A stretch of 64,000 nt of DNA from an uncultured Bacilli bacterium (GTDB lineage Bacteria; Bacillota_I; Bacilli_A; RF39; UBA660), in assembly GCA_934141535.1 (NCBI GenBank), contig CAKPCH010000001.1:62001-126000 (forward strand). The letters run 5' to 3'. Positions 8,645 to 16,322 of this stretch are shown here, piece by piece. Below the pieces are notes generated by a model. That model ran no database searches. It had not been told where the DNA came from and saw only the letters and a list, made by a program, of their open reading frames with translations. The position numbers and the translations under genes were made by a program. Numbering within the stretch: position 1 is the stretch's first letter; each line of letters begins with the position of its first letter.

Positions 8645-9979
8645 CTATTCAAATATATCTTTTAAGTCTGTTATACCTCTTGACTTTAATCTATCATATA
8701 TATTAGTAGTTGCTTTATTAAAGACAAATTCACCTAAAACCTCTCCGGTTGCTGTTACACCAGTTTGTTTAAATGCAAATATTTCATTTAATTTGATTTC
8801 ATCTTTATCAAATCCTACTACTTCACATATACTTGTTACTTTTCTCTTACCATCAGTAAGACGAGATATATTAATAACTATATCAATAGCATTTTCTATA
8901 TATTCTCTAATAGCTTTAATAGGTATTTCCATACCTGCCATAAGTACCATTGTCTCTAATCTATTTAAAGCATCTTTAGGACTGTTAGCATGTAGGGTTG
9001 TCATACTTCCCTCATGTCCTGTATTCATAGCTTGCAACATATCAAATGCCTCTTTACCACGTACTTCTCCAACTATTATTCTATCTGGTCTCATACGTAG
9101 TGAATTAATTACTAAATCTCTTATTGTTACTTCACCTGTACCCTCATAATTAGTTGTACGAGTTTCGAGTGAAATAACATGTTCTTGTTCTAACTTTAAT
9201 TCAGCAGCATCTTCTATAGTAATAATACGTTCATCATTATTAATAAAAGATGACATAACATTTAATAATGTAGTTTTACCACTTCCTGTACCACCACAAA
9301 CTATTATATTCATTTTACTTTTAACACATGCTTCTATAAATCTTGCCATATATGGAGTCATAGTACCATTTCTTAGGAAATCTTCTATATTAGCAAGTTC
9401 TTTTTTAAATTTTCTAATTGTAAGAACTGGTCCTTTTATACTTAGTGGTTCTATAATAGCATTAAGTCTAGATCCATCACTAAGTCTTGCATCCACCATA
9501 GGATTTGAAGTATCAATAGTTCTACCTATTGGTTGAATAAGTCTTTGAATAGTTCTTATTATATGTTCATCATTTATAAAAGAAATACTATCATCTTTAA
9601 TTATTCTACCATCAAGTTCTATATATATATCTTTTGGTCCATTTACCATTATTTCTGTAATACTTGGATCATCTAATAACTCAGTAATAGGACCATATCC
9701 GTTTATTTCATTATCTATTAAATTATTAATATAACTTCTTTCAATAACAGATAAATCATACCCTTCAAGAGTCTTATCTATTTGATTTCTTACATAACTA
9801 GAAAGACCAATATTATTATTTGTATTATTATTTGTATTATTATCTATTAAATTTTGTATAATTTTATTTCTTAATTCATCAAGTAATTCTTTATTAGAAA
9901 AAGCTTCATAATCAGGTATATCTTGTAAAGTTATATTATTATCTTTAACATCAAATTCTTCAATAAAACTCTTACTCAT
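8645..9979 (-). CDS. tadA: TadA/CpaF secretion ATPase
   Basis: Hexameric cytoplasmic ATPase that powers pilin assembly. The 444 residues include an N-terminal three-helix region with a low-complexity Asn/Thr run (about 47-56), then the VirB11-like NTPase core. Walker A GGTGSGKTT lies at 229-237, followed by ITIEDAAELKL (Asp box), RPDRIIVGEVRGKEAFDML (Walker B) and TGHEGSMTTLHANSP (His box). It overlaps cpaE upstream by 8 bases, while tadB starts just after its stop region, so the machine is probably translated in a coupled way. The call rests on complete motif agreement. Confidence 0.95.
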   Translation of the reverse strand: MSKSFIEEFDVKDNNITLQDIPDYEAFSNKELLDELRNKIIQNLIDNNTNNNTNNNIGLSSYVRNQIDKTLEGYDLSVIERSYINNLIDNEINGYGPITELLDDPSITEIMVNGPKDIYIELDGRIIKDDSISFINDEHIIRTIQRLIQPIGRTIDTSNPMVDARLSDGSRLNAIIEPLSIKGPVLTIRKFKKELANIEDFLRNGTMTPYMARFIEACVKSKMNIIVCGGTGSGKTTLLNVMSSFINNDERIITIEDAAELKLEQEHVISLETRTTNYEGTGEVTIRDLVINSLRMRPDRIIVGEVRGKEAFDMLQAMNTGHEGSMTTLHANSPKDALNRLETMVLMAGMEIPIKAIREYIENAIDIVINISRLTDGKRKVTSICEVVGFDKDEIKLNEIFAFKQTGVTATGEVLGEFVFNKATTNIYDRLKSRGITDLKDIFE

Positions 9980-10742
9980 GGTACACCTTACCTTCTAATA
10001 AATCTGAACATATTAAATTATAAATCTTCATAGCACTCTTATTTTGTCTTACTATACCACTATCTAAAGTAAGTATCTTACCCTCTATTATATATTTATC
10101 AATATTTTTAATAAAGAAACTACGTGGTATTATATAATTAACATTTTTATTTATAATATTTTTAATATCATATTTATTATAAAAAGATTTATCTTTATTA
10201 TTTGATTCATTAAGTACTATTTTATAATTTGTCTTATTCATATCATTTAATATTGATACAAATGTCTTCATGTTCTTTAAATTCATTGAATCATTATTAA
10301 TTATATATATAATCTGATCACTTAAATCAAGAGCAAGTAAATTAATATCTGTTAATATATGATTAGTATCTATAAGAATTACATCGTATTTTAAACTAGC
10401 TTTATATAATATCAAGTCAAGTGTTTTATTGCTTATTTTGCGTGCTAATCTAGGATCTTTAAAAGATGGTAAAACTGAAATATTCTCATTATAATTAGTT
10501 ACATAATTTTCAAAAGTTTCAAAATTTTTATTATTTATATCTTCAAATAAATTATATATATCAGAATTATAATTTAAATTTAGGCTAGCAGCTATATCTC
10601 CTGAATAAAAGTCTAAATCTATTATTAATACCTTTTTATTCATATTAGAATAAACACCTGCTAAATTAAGAACAGTTGTAGTTTTTCCAACTCCACCCTT
10701 TACTGAAGTAATTGTAAATATTTTTGCCTTATTTAAAGCCAT
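9972..10742 (-). CDS. cpaE: CpaE/TadZ-like ParA-family ATPase
   Basis: MinD/ParA-type ATPase that in Tad systems positions the pilus machine at the membrane or pole. It carries the deviant Walker A KGGVGKTTT (residues 15-23), the Walker A' VLIIDLDFYSGD and a DVILIDTNH Walker B. It lacks the N-terminal receiver domain of Caulobacter CpaE. The ATG at 10742 follows GGTGATAATT and gives 256 residues; an ATG three codons earlier would place the ribosome site inside the gene. It lies between the TadE-like gene (14-base gap) and tadA (8-base overlap). ParA-type ATPases are numerous, so the specific role comes from context. Confidence 0.88.
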   Translation of the reverse strand: MALNKAKIFTITSVKGGVGKTTTVLNLAGVYSNMNKKVLIIDLDFYSGDIAASLNLNYNSDIYNLFEDINNKNFETFENYVTNYNENISVLPSFKDPRLARKISNKTLDLILYKASLKYDVILIDTNHILTDINLLALDLSDQIIYIINNDSMNLKNMKTFVSILNDMNKTNYKIVLNESNNKDKSFYNKYDIKNIINKNVNYIIPRSFFIKNIDKYIIEGKILTLDSGIVRQNKSAMKIYNLICSDLLEGKVYHE

Positions 10743-10755
10743 AATTATCACCTTT

Positions 10756-11097
10756 TTATTCCTTATTATATAGAGTTCTTTCTACTTCTACTTTATAATC
10801 TTTTCCAAGTATAGATACAAGTACAGGAGAAAATACATTAATATCTTTTTCTAATTTAATATTAGTAAAATCATCAACTTCTTCATATGTTACACTTATA
10901 TCTTTACTAGTTATATAATCATTAATTTTAGTATATTCTTTATCTTTATATAAATCATATACTAAGTCTAAATCATTTTCTAAAGACATCTTTTTTATAT
11001 ATATATTTCCAAAATCTATAGTTGATATTAATAATAGTAAAAATATTGGTAATATAATAATAAATTCTACTAATGCTTGACCCTTATTATTCTTCAC
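10756..11097 (-). CDS. tadE: TadE-like pseudopilin
   Basis: Small type IV prepilin-like protein (113 residues from GTG) with the typical NNKGQALVEFIIILPIFLLL N-terminus: a short basic leader, Gly before the cleavage site, Glu at position +5 and one hydrophobic helix, then a soluble domain. TadE proteins are minor pseudopilins of Tad machines. I place the start at the GTG at 11097, behind GAGTGTGAT. The ATG at 11118 lacks a ribosome site and sits within a few bases of a TATAAT -10-like element. It is the first gene of the operon. No major Flp pilin gene is visible in the window. Confidence 0.82.
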   Translation of the reverse strand: MKNNKGQALVEFIIILPIFLLLLISTIDFGNIYIKKMSLENDLDLVYDLYKDKEYTKINDYITSKDISVTYEEVDDFTNIKLEKDINVFSPVLVSILGKDYKVEVERTLYNKE

Positions 11098-11142
11098 TTT
11101 ATCACACTCTATCATCATAAAATAATTATACCAAAATATACT

Positions 11143-11165
11143 AAAAAAAGATAGACTTTTCTATC
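11143..11165 (-). terminator. Rho-independent terminator
   Basis: GATAGA/TCTATC stem (11150-11155 with 11160-11165), CTTT loop, then seven T on the minus strand. It lies just past the recO stop and separates recO from the Tad operon. Confidence 0.75.
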
Positions 11166-11168
11166 ATT

Positions 11169-11894
11169 TTACTTGTTTAATTTTTTAAGAAATGTTTTAC
11201 TTTTTAAATAAAGGCCTGTATATCTATCATAGTAATCATCTATAAAATTATTTATTTCATATATTATATCTTTTTTTATATCTAATTTAGATATTTTATT
11301 TATATCTACTAAACTATACATTCTAATTAATTTTATTGCTTTATCACTTATTATTGGTTCATTAGTATGACAATTACTACATAAAAATCCACCTTTATCT
11401 GAAGATAACGTTATAACGTTTTTTCTTCCACATATAGCGCACCCCATAAGTTGTGGCATTACTCCTAAATAATCTAAATATTTTAACTCTACTATATTAG
11501 TTATAGCAAGTGGATTAAAATTATCATTTATTTTTATGAGTGCTGATATTAATAAATCATACAAAGTACTATCATTATTTTGTTTATATACTTGATTTGT
11601 TAAATCAAGTAAAAAACTAGCATAACTAATTTTTTCTATATCTTTCTTTATATTAGAAAAATTAGAAATTATACTTGCTTCACTTAATAGTGATAATTTA
11701 TCTTTTTTATAATATATTGTAAATTTAGCATACGTTAATTTATCAGAAACACTTCTTAAATTACTTTTTAAGCTTCTACAGCCTTTAGCTAACACTCCAA
11801 TAATTCCATATTCTTTAGTAAAAATATCAAGAATTTTACTAGTTTCACTATAATTTCTAGAATTAATTATTATTCCATCTATTGTAGTTATCAT
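11169..11894 (-). CDS. recO: DNA repair protein RecO
   Basis: Recombination mediator that loads RecA with RecF/RecR. The 241 residues have an N-terminal OB fold (TTIDGIIINSRNYSETSKILDIF...GVLAKGCRSLKS) and a C-terminal helical domain with a four-Cys zinc site (CAICGRK...FLCSNC). Length and architecture are standard. The ATG overlaps the stop of the DUF1653 gene upstream by 4 bases. The order era, yqzL, recO is the Bacillus arrangement, here with an extra small gene between yqzL and recO. Confidence 0.95.
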   Translation of the reverse strand: MITTIDGIIINSRNYSETSKILDIFTKEYGIIGVLAKGCRSLKSNLRSVSDKLTYAKFTIYYKKDKLSLLSEASIISNFSNIKKDIEKISYASFLLDLTNQVYKQNNDSTLYDLLISALIKINDNFNPLAITNIVELKYLDYLGVMPQLMGCAICGRKNVITLSSDKGGFLCSNCHTNEPIISDKAIKLIRMYSLVDINKISKLDIKKDIIYEINNFIDDYYDRYTGLYLKSKTFLKKLNK

Positions 11895-12127
11895 ATGTTT
11901 TCTACTCTTTCAAATCTATATTCTTGAGTAATATTAGGATATTTAATTTTATCTACTTTAGAATTAAACTCATCATAATCTCTTACCCATACTTTATCTT
12001 TATTATTAACATCTTGATAAATTACTTTTTTACTTAAATCTTCACTATCTAAAGCTATAAAAAGTACTTTATAAATATTCCCTTTAAAATGTCTATAAAA
12101 ATTATTTACTTTTATTTCTCTTTTCAT
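11891..12127 (-). CDS. DUF1653-like small protein
   Basis: A 78-residue soluble protein matching the DUF1653 pattern: a YRHFKGNIYKVLFIALDSE start, a central VIYQDVNNKDKVWVRDYDEF and an RFERVE end. The family is small, beta-rich and of unknown biochemical role. The ATG at 12127 is preceded by GAAGTGA at 6 bases; a TTG six bases upstream is in frame but abuts that site. The ribosome site and first codons lie within the end of the yqzL micro-gene, and its stop overlaps the recO start, so the three are likely translationally coupled. Confidence 0.82.
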   Translation of the reverse strand: MKREIKVNNFYRHFKGNIYKVLFIALDSEDLSKKVIYQDVNNKDKVWVRDYDEFNSKVDKIKYPNITQEYRFERVENI

Positions 12128-12206
12128 ACTCAATCACTTCTTTATACTTTAAATAATATTCTATTTTTCCTGTATGAACAAATAAATCCCATAATAAGTT
12201 GCGCAT
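12102..12206 (-). CDS. yqzL: YqzL family micro-protein
   Basis: A 34-codon frame beginning MRNLLWDLFVHTGKIEYYL, with a strong AGGTGATAAAA ribosome site. The spacing of Trp, Phe, Thr-Gly and Tyr-Leu in the form W..F..TG.I..YL.YKE matches the YqzL family, which in Bacillus sits between era and recO, exactly as here. It overlaps the DUF1653 start by 26 bases. The function of YqzL is unknown. The call rests on synteny, motif and ribosome site together. Confidence 0.8.
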   Translation of the reverse strand: MRNLLWDLFVHTGKIEYYLKYKEVIEYEKRNKSK

Positions 12207-12244
12207 TTTTATCACCTATTTTATAATGGGATTTTTTTTATTAT

Positions 12245-13132
12245 TTATTCCATAAAATCATTAAATCCAAATTCTTGTATATATTTTTCTTTATCTCTCC
12301 ACTTTTTTACAGTTTTAACAAATAACTCTAAATATATACTTTTATTTAATAATTTTTCTAAATCTTTTCTAGATTCTATACCTATTTTTTTAATCATTCC
12401 GCCTTTAGAACCTATTATTATTTTCTTTAATGAATCTCTATCTACAATTATAGATATTCTTATATTTAAGCTTGTCTTACCTACTTCTACACTATCAGTT
12501 ACACAAGTAATTGAATGTGGTACTTCTTCATCTGTATAATTAAATACTTTTTCTCTTACTATTTCTGCCATTAAAAATTCAATTGATTTATTTGTAATAC
12601 TATCTTCACCATAATATTTAATATTATCTGGTAAATATTTTTTTAGTGTTGTAATAAGATCATCTACATTATTTTTTGTTATAGCAGATACTGGGATTAT
12701 TTCAGCAAAATCATATAAATCTTTATAATCATTTATTCTATTTAATATCTCTTCATGAGTTATTTTATCTATTTTATTTATTACAAGTATTACTGGTTTA
12801 TCTATATTTTTTAGTTTATCTAAAATATAGATATCACCTTTACCAAGACCCTCCATAGCATCTACTAAAAAAAGGATTATATCTGTATCTTCTATACTAT
12901 AATAAGCCTGTTTATTTAATGTTTTACCTAGTTTATTAACAGGTTTATGTATACCTGGTGTATCTACGAAAACCATTTGTACTTTTGGTTCATTATATAT
13001 TCCTTGTATAATATTACGAGTAGTTTGTGGTTTGTTTGAAGTAATTGCTACTTTAGAACCAACTATACTATTTATAAGTGTACTTTTACCTACATTTGGT
13101 CTTCCTATTATTCCTATAAATCCACTTTTCAT
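12245..13132 (-). CDS. era: GTPase Era
   Basis: Essential ribosome-assembly GTPase that binds the 3' end of 16S rRNA. From the ATG at 13132 the 295 residues begin MKSGFIGIIGRPNVGKS (G1), then NKPQTTR (switch/G2), FVDTPGIHKP (G3), LVINKIDK (G4) and VSAITKNN (G5). The C-terminal KH domain contains IIGSKGGMIKKIG. Longer in-frame starts overlap dgkA and lack good ribosome sites. It lies in the run ybeY-dgkA-era-yqzL-recO. Confidence 0.96.
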   Translation of the reverse strand: MKSGFIGIIGRPNVGKSTLINSIVGSKVAITSNKPQTTRNIIQGIYNEPKVQMVFVDTPGIHKPVNKLGKTLNKQAYYSIEDTDIILFLVDAMEGLGKGDIYILDKLKNIDKPVILVINKIDKITHEEILNRINDYKDLYDFAEIIPVSAITKNNVDDLITTLKKYLPDNIKYYGEDSITNKSIEFLMAEIVREKVFNYTDEEVPHSITCVTDSVEVGKTSLNIRISIIVDRDSLKKIIIGSKGGMIKKIGIESRKDLEKLLNKSIYLELFVKTVKKWRDKEKYIQEFGFNDFME

Positions 13133-13148
13133 AAATCTCATTCCTAAC

Positions 13149-13562
13149 TTAAAAGAGTGCGACAACCTTTGGTAAGAAAATTATAATATTTAAAATAATT
13201 GCTACTATAACAATTATAAAAGTTGCTGCACTTCCACAATCTTTTGCTATTTTTATATAAGAATTATATTCTTTTGTTACAGCATCACTTACTGCTTCTA
13301 TGCCTGTATTAAGTAATTCAACTGCTAAAGTAATTCCTAAAATACAAATTATAAGTATCCATTCTAATCCGTTTATATGATATACAAAACCCATAATAGT
13401 TTCAAGTATAACACCTACTATAAACATAATAAAACTTTTACCATCACTAGCATAACATTTAATTCCATTAAAAGAGTTTTTTATTGTTTGATATATAGAT
13501 CTTGGAGTTATATCTCTTTTTTTTATATTTACTTCTATCTTATCTTTTAATTCCGTACTCAT
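13149..13562 (-). CDS. dgkA: Undecaprenol/diacylglycerol kinase DgkA
   Basis: Small trimeric integral-membrane kinase; Gram-positive members phosphorylate undecaprenol for the lipid carrier pool. The 137 residues contain a cytoplasmic N-terminal helix with SIYQTIKNSFNGIK, three membrane helices and the signature VELLNTGIEAVSDAV followed by KDCGSAA. The ATG follows GAGAGGATATT. It overlaps the ybeY stop by 23 bases and precedes era, as in Bacillus, where cdd lies between; no cdd is present here. Confidence 0.93.
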   Translation of the reverse strand: MSTELKDKIEVNIKKRDITPRSIYQTIKNSFNGIKCYASDGKSFIMFIVGVILETIMGFVYHINGLEWILIICILGITLAVELLNTGIEAVSDAVTKEYNSYIKIAKDCGSAATFIIVIVAIILNIIIFLPKVVALF

Positions 13563-13986
13563 TTAATATCCTCTCCTGTAATCCAAACATAACTTCTTCA
13601 TCACTCTTATTCATATGATCATATCCTAATAAATGAAGTAATCCATGAATACTTAAAAATGATAATTCTCTTAAATAACTATGTCCATATTCTATACTTT
13701 GAGAGTGTGCTCTTGTATTGCAAATATAAATATCACCTAATACTCTAAAATCAGTTTTTACAAATACACTATCGTCTTCTAAAGCAAAACTAATAACATC
13801 TGTTACTGAATCTTTTCCTCTATAATTCTTATTTAATTCATGTATTTTTTCTTCATCTACTATTATTACATTAAAAATAGAATTTTTTATATTTAAATAA
13901 TCAAGAGCAAATTTTAGTAACTTTTCTACTTCTTTTAATTCTTCTATTTTTTCATTTGTTTCATTAATTATTTCAAACTCATTCAT
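13540..13986 (-). CDS. ybeY: rRNA maturation endoribonuclease YbeY
   Basis: Zinc-dependent RNase acting in 16S rRNA 3'-end processing and ribosome quality control. The 148 residues carry the diagnostic HGLLHLLGYDHM motif (three zinc-binding His) near the C-terminus and LNKNYRGKDSVTDVISFA in the middle. The ATG follows ATAGGAGTTATT. In relatives phoH (ybeZ) and a YqfF/PgpH gene usually lie between yqfD and ybeY. Here the upstream neighbour is yqfD directly, across about 60 AT-rich bases. Confidence 0.95.
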   Translation of the reverse strand: MNEFEIINETNEKIEELKEVEKLLKFALDYLNIKNSIFNVIIVDEEKIHELNKNYRGKDSVTDVISFALEDDSVFVKTDFRVLGDIYICNTRAHSQSIEYGHSYLRELSFLSIHGLLHLLGYDHMNKSDEEVMFGLQERILNEYGIKR

Positions 13987-14045
13987 AATAACTCCTATCA
14001 GTATAATTATAATATAAATAAATTATTTTTTCAATAAGATTTTCA

Positions 14046-15230
14046 TTATTCTACTATGTCTTCATACTTTTCTATATCTTGATAACTAGTAATATCTTCT
14101 ACTAGTTCAAAAAATATATCAGCACTTATATATTCTTTATTATATTGATAATTTAATACTTTATAATTTAGTACATCTTCATCATTATTTAAATTACTTT
14201 TTATTTTATCTAAAGCATACGTAACAGCTTTTTTTAATATATTTTTCTTATTATTTTTTTCTTTTATTATTTCTAATTCTTTTTCTTTTTGATAAGAAAA
14301 AGATATGGGTAATAAATTATTTTTTAATAATACTTTATTATTTACTCTTTTTGATTTATACTTATTAAAATTAAATAGTTCTATTTCTTTATTTAAAAAT
14401 TTTATTACAAATACATTTTTACTATTTCCTGTTTCTTTTTCTTCATAATAATTAAATGGATATTTAATATTAACTTTATACCATGTTTTACCTAATACTT
14501 TTCCTTTTGAACTTACAGTATCTTTAATAGAATCGTTAAGTGTTATATAACCACTTACTATGACATCTCCTTTTTTTACATATGAATTAATATTTTTAAT
14601 AATTTGTCCACTTTTAATATTTAAGTCATATATAACAGCATCCTTGAGCGCTACTATATTTCTAAAATTTTCTTGTTGCTCATTAGAATTTTTTATTCTT
14701 GGTTCATATTTAACTATATATTTTGTACCTAAAGATTCTATTTCAATCCACTCTAATTCATCTTTAAAATCATCTAATATTTTTATTTTTATTTCTTGTA
14801 ATTTGTTATAATCTTTTTTAAATTTATATTTTTCTATACCATAATTTTTTAATTCTAATATTAATTTATTATACATTTTTTCTTCATTTGTTATTATATC
14901 AATAGAAAATATCATATTACTTAAAATATAAATAATAATCATAAATATAAGTATAAAAATAATCATAAATTTATTATTTAATATATTATTAAAAAAACTA
15001 ATAATTCCTTCTTGATTTATAACACTTACTTCATAAACTGTTTTTAATTTAATAACTTTATCATAATCAATAGATAATATTTTTATATTTACTTCTTTAT
15101 CACTTATATATTTAATTTTTATTATTTCTATATTATTATTTTTTAGTCTTTTTATTAGTCGGGTTATATTGTTACCTTTTATATTTAGTTCTATTTTATT
15201 TTTTAGACTAAAAATAAGTTTATTTTTCAT
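14046..15230 (-). CDS. yqfD: Sporulation protein YqfD
   Basis: Membrane protein of the YqfD family, found almost only in endospore formers and made in the mother cell. The 394 residues have an N-terminal soluble domain (about 1-85), a membrane helix (FMIIFILIFMIIIYILSNMIF, broken here as part of a longer segment) and a long extracytoplasmic region with AVIYDLNIKSGQIIKNINSYVKKGDVIVSG and GKVLGKTWYKV. The ATG has an AAGGTGATAAC site and lies 5 bases after yqfC. Family membership is clear; the molecular role is unknown. Confidence 0.9.
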   Translation of the reverse strand: MKNKLIFSLKNKIELNIKGNNITRLIKRLKNNNIEIIKIKYISDKEVNIKILSIDYDKVIKLKTVYEVSVINQEGIISFFNNILNNKFMIIFILIFMIIIYILSNMIFSIDIITNEEKMYNKLILELKNYGIEKYKFKKDYNKLQEIKIKILDDFKDELEWIEIESLGTKYIVKYEPRIKNSNEQQENFRNIVALKDAVIYDLNIKSGQIIKNINSYVKKGDVIVSGYITLNDSIKDTVSSKGKVLGKTWYKVNIKYPFNYYEEKETGNSKNVFVIKFLNKEIELFNFNKYKSKRVNNKVLLKNNLLPISFSYQKEKELEIIKEKNNKKNILKKAVTYALDKIKSNLNNDEDVLNYKVLNYQYNKEYISADIFFELVEDITSYQDIEKYEDIVE

Positions 15231-15234
15231 GTTA

Positions 15235-15471
15235 TCACCTTAGTTCTATATTATTAAAATCACCTGTAATTAACATTTCATCCTTCATTAATTTAGATAC
15301 TACTAAATCATTTCCAGTTACTATTATAGTTTTAAAATTTGTTTTAACAACAATCTTATTAGAATCAAAATGCCCTATATCAGTATAATTTACAATATCA
15401 ATTTTATTTTTTAGAATAGTTAGTTTTAATTCTTTATCATTTATATATGTTCTAATACCTTCTAATAGCAT
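15235..15471 (-). CDS. yqfC: Sporulation protein YqfC
   Basis: A 78-residue beta-rich protein of the YqfC (YabP-like) family, partner of YqfD. It contains ELKLTILKNKIDIVNYTDIGHF and IIVTGNDLVVSKLMKDEMLI. I choose the ATG at 15471 with GGGTGA five bases upstream; the longer in-frame start at 15543 would run through a terminator hairpin. It is the first gene of the yqfC-yqfD-ybeY-dgkA-era run. Together with yqfD it implies a sporulation heritage. Confidence 0.85.
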   Translation of the reverse strand: MLLEGIRTYINDKELKLTILKNKIDIVNYTDIGHFDSNKIVVKTNFKTIIVTGNDLVVSKLMKDEMLITGDFNNIELR

Positions 15472-15499
15472 TACATTCACCCATTTAATTTTATTAAGA

Positions 15500-15530
15500 A
15501 AAACAAAAAAAATACTATAATTAGTATTTT
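15500..15530 (-). terminator. Rho-independent terminator after pilD
   Basis: Inverted repeat with core AATACTA/TAGTATT (15511-15517 with 15522-15528) and flanking A/T pairs, followed on the minus strand by TTTTTGTTTTT. It separates the prepilin peptidase operon from yqfC. Confidence 0.75.
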
Positions 15531-15550
15531 TACTTGATAGCATAGGTGCT

Positions 15551-16318
15551 CTAATACCACGTTAATAATTCTAAAACTTTATTTAAATCAAGTTTTAATA
15601 AAACTATTATAATAGCTGAGAGTGCTAAAAAAGGACCAAATGGTATTTCGTGACTCTTATTTTTAGATAGTATAATTAATGAAATTGGAAGTCCTATAAA
15701 ACTTGCTAAAATAACTGATAATATTGACATTGGAAAGCCAAACATTAATCCAAAAACAGCTAATAGTTTTATATCTCCTCCACCCATAGATTCTTTTTTA
15801 AATAAAAAATCTCCAAGTAGTTTTAATAAAAACATAAATATAAATGCAAGGCTCGAAGATAATAAACTCATACCTACGCCTTTTATACCAACTATAAAAT
15901 ATTTAATAATTATTATTAGCCATGAAAAAACTATTAAAACACTATCTGGAATAGTCATAGTTTGATAATCACTTATTATAATTATTAAAAGCATAGATAT
16001 GAATACTATGGATAATAAACACTCTATTGATAATCCATAAACTACATAAGAAAGTGCGAATAAAACTCCACTAAAGAATTCAAATGTTGGATAAAACCAA
16101 GAAATTTTTTCTTTACAATTTTTACATTTACCACCTAATAATAAATATGAAAAAATTGGTATTAGTTCTAAAGGACCTAATTTATGATTACATTTAGTAC
16201 AGTGTGAAGAAGGGTACAAAAGTGATTCACCCTTTGGTACCCTATATCCTACAACGTTATAAAAAGATCCAAATATTGTTCCTAAAATAAAGAACGATAT
16301 TATTAAACTTAAATTCAT
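15551..16318 (-). CDS. pilD: Prepilin peptidase (PilD/ComC/TadV class A24)
   Basis: Polytopic membrane aspartic protease that cleaves and N-methylates prepilins. The 255 residues contain the N-terminal methylase-type region with two CxxC zinc pairs (CTKCNHKLGP and CKNCKEKISW) and GSFYNVVGYRVP. The catalytic Asp motifs are SDYQTMTIPDS and GGGDIKL. About eight membrane helices are visible. The ATG follows AGGGTGATTTA. The gene lies 4 bases after the GspF/PilC gene. It probably processes both the competence/type II pseudopilins and the TadE-like protein, since no other prepilin peptidase is in the window. Confidence 0.94.
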   Translation of the reverse strand: MNLSLIISFFILGTIFGSFYNVVGYRVPKGESLLYPSSHCTKCNHKLGPLELIPIFSYLLLGGKCKNCKEKISWFYPTFEFFSGVLFALSYVVYGLSIECLLSIVFISMLLIIIISDYQTMTIPDSVLIVFSWLIIIIKYFIVGIKGVGMSLLSSSLAFIFMFLLKLLGDFLFKKESMGGGDIKLLAVFGLMFGFPMSILSVILASFIGLPISLIILSKNKSHEIPFGPFLALSAIIIVLLKLDLNKVLELLTWY

Positions 16319-16322
16319 TAAA

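Noticed and set aside
8793..9149. 118-codon plus frame inside tadA
   Set aside because: Antisense to the conserved ATPase core; shadow of its codon use.
9790..9850. Short AAT/ATT tandem repeat
   Set aside because: Encodes an Asn/Thr linker inside TadA and fits the frame; not a separate element.
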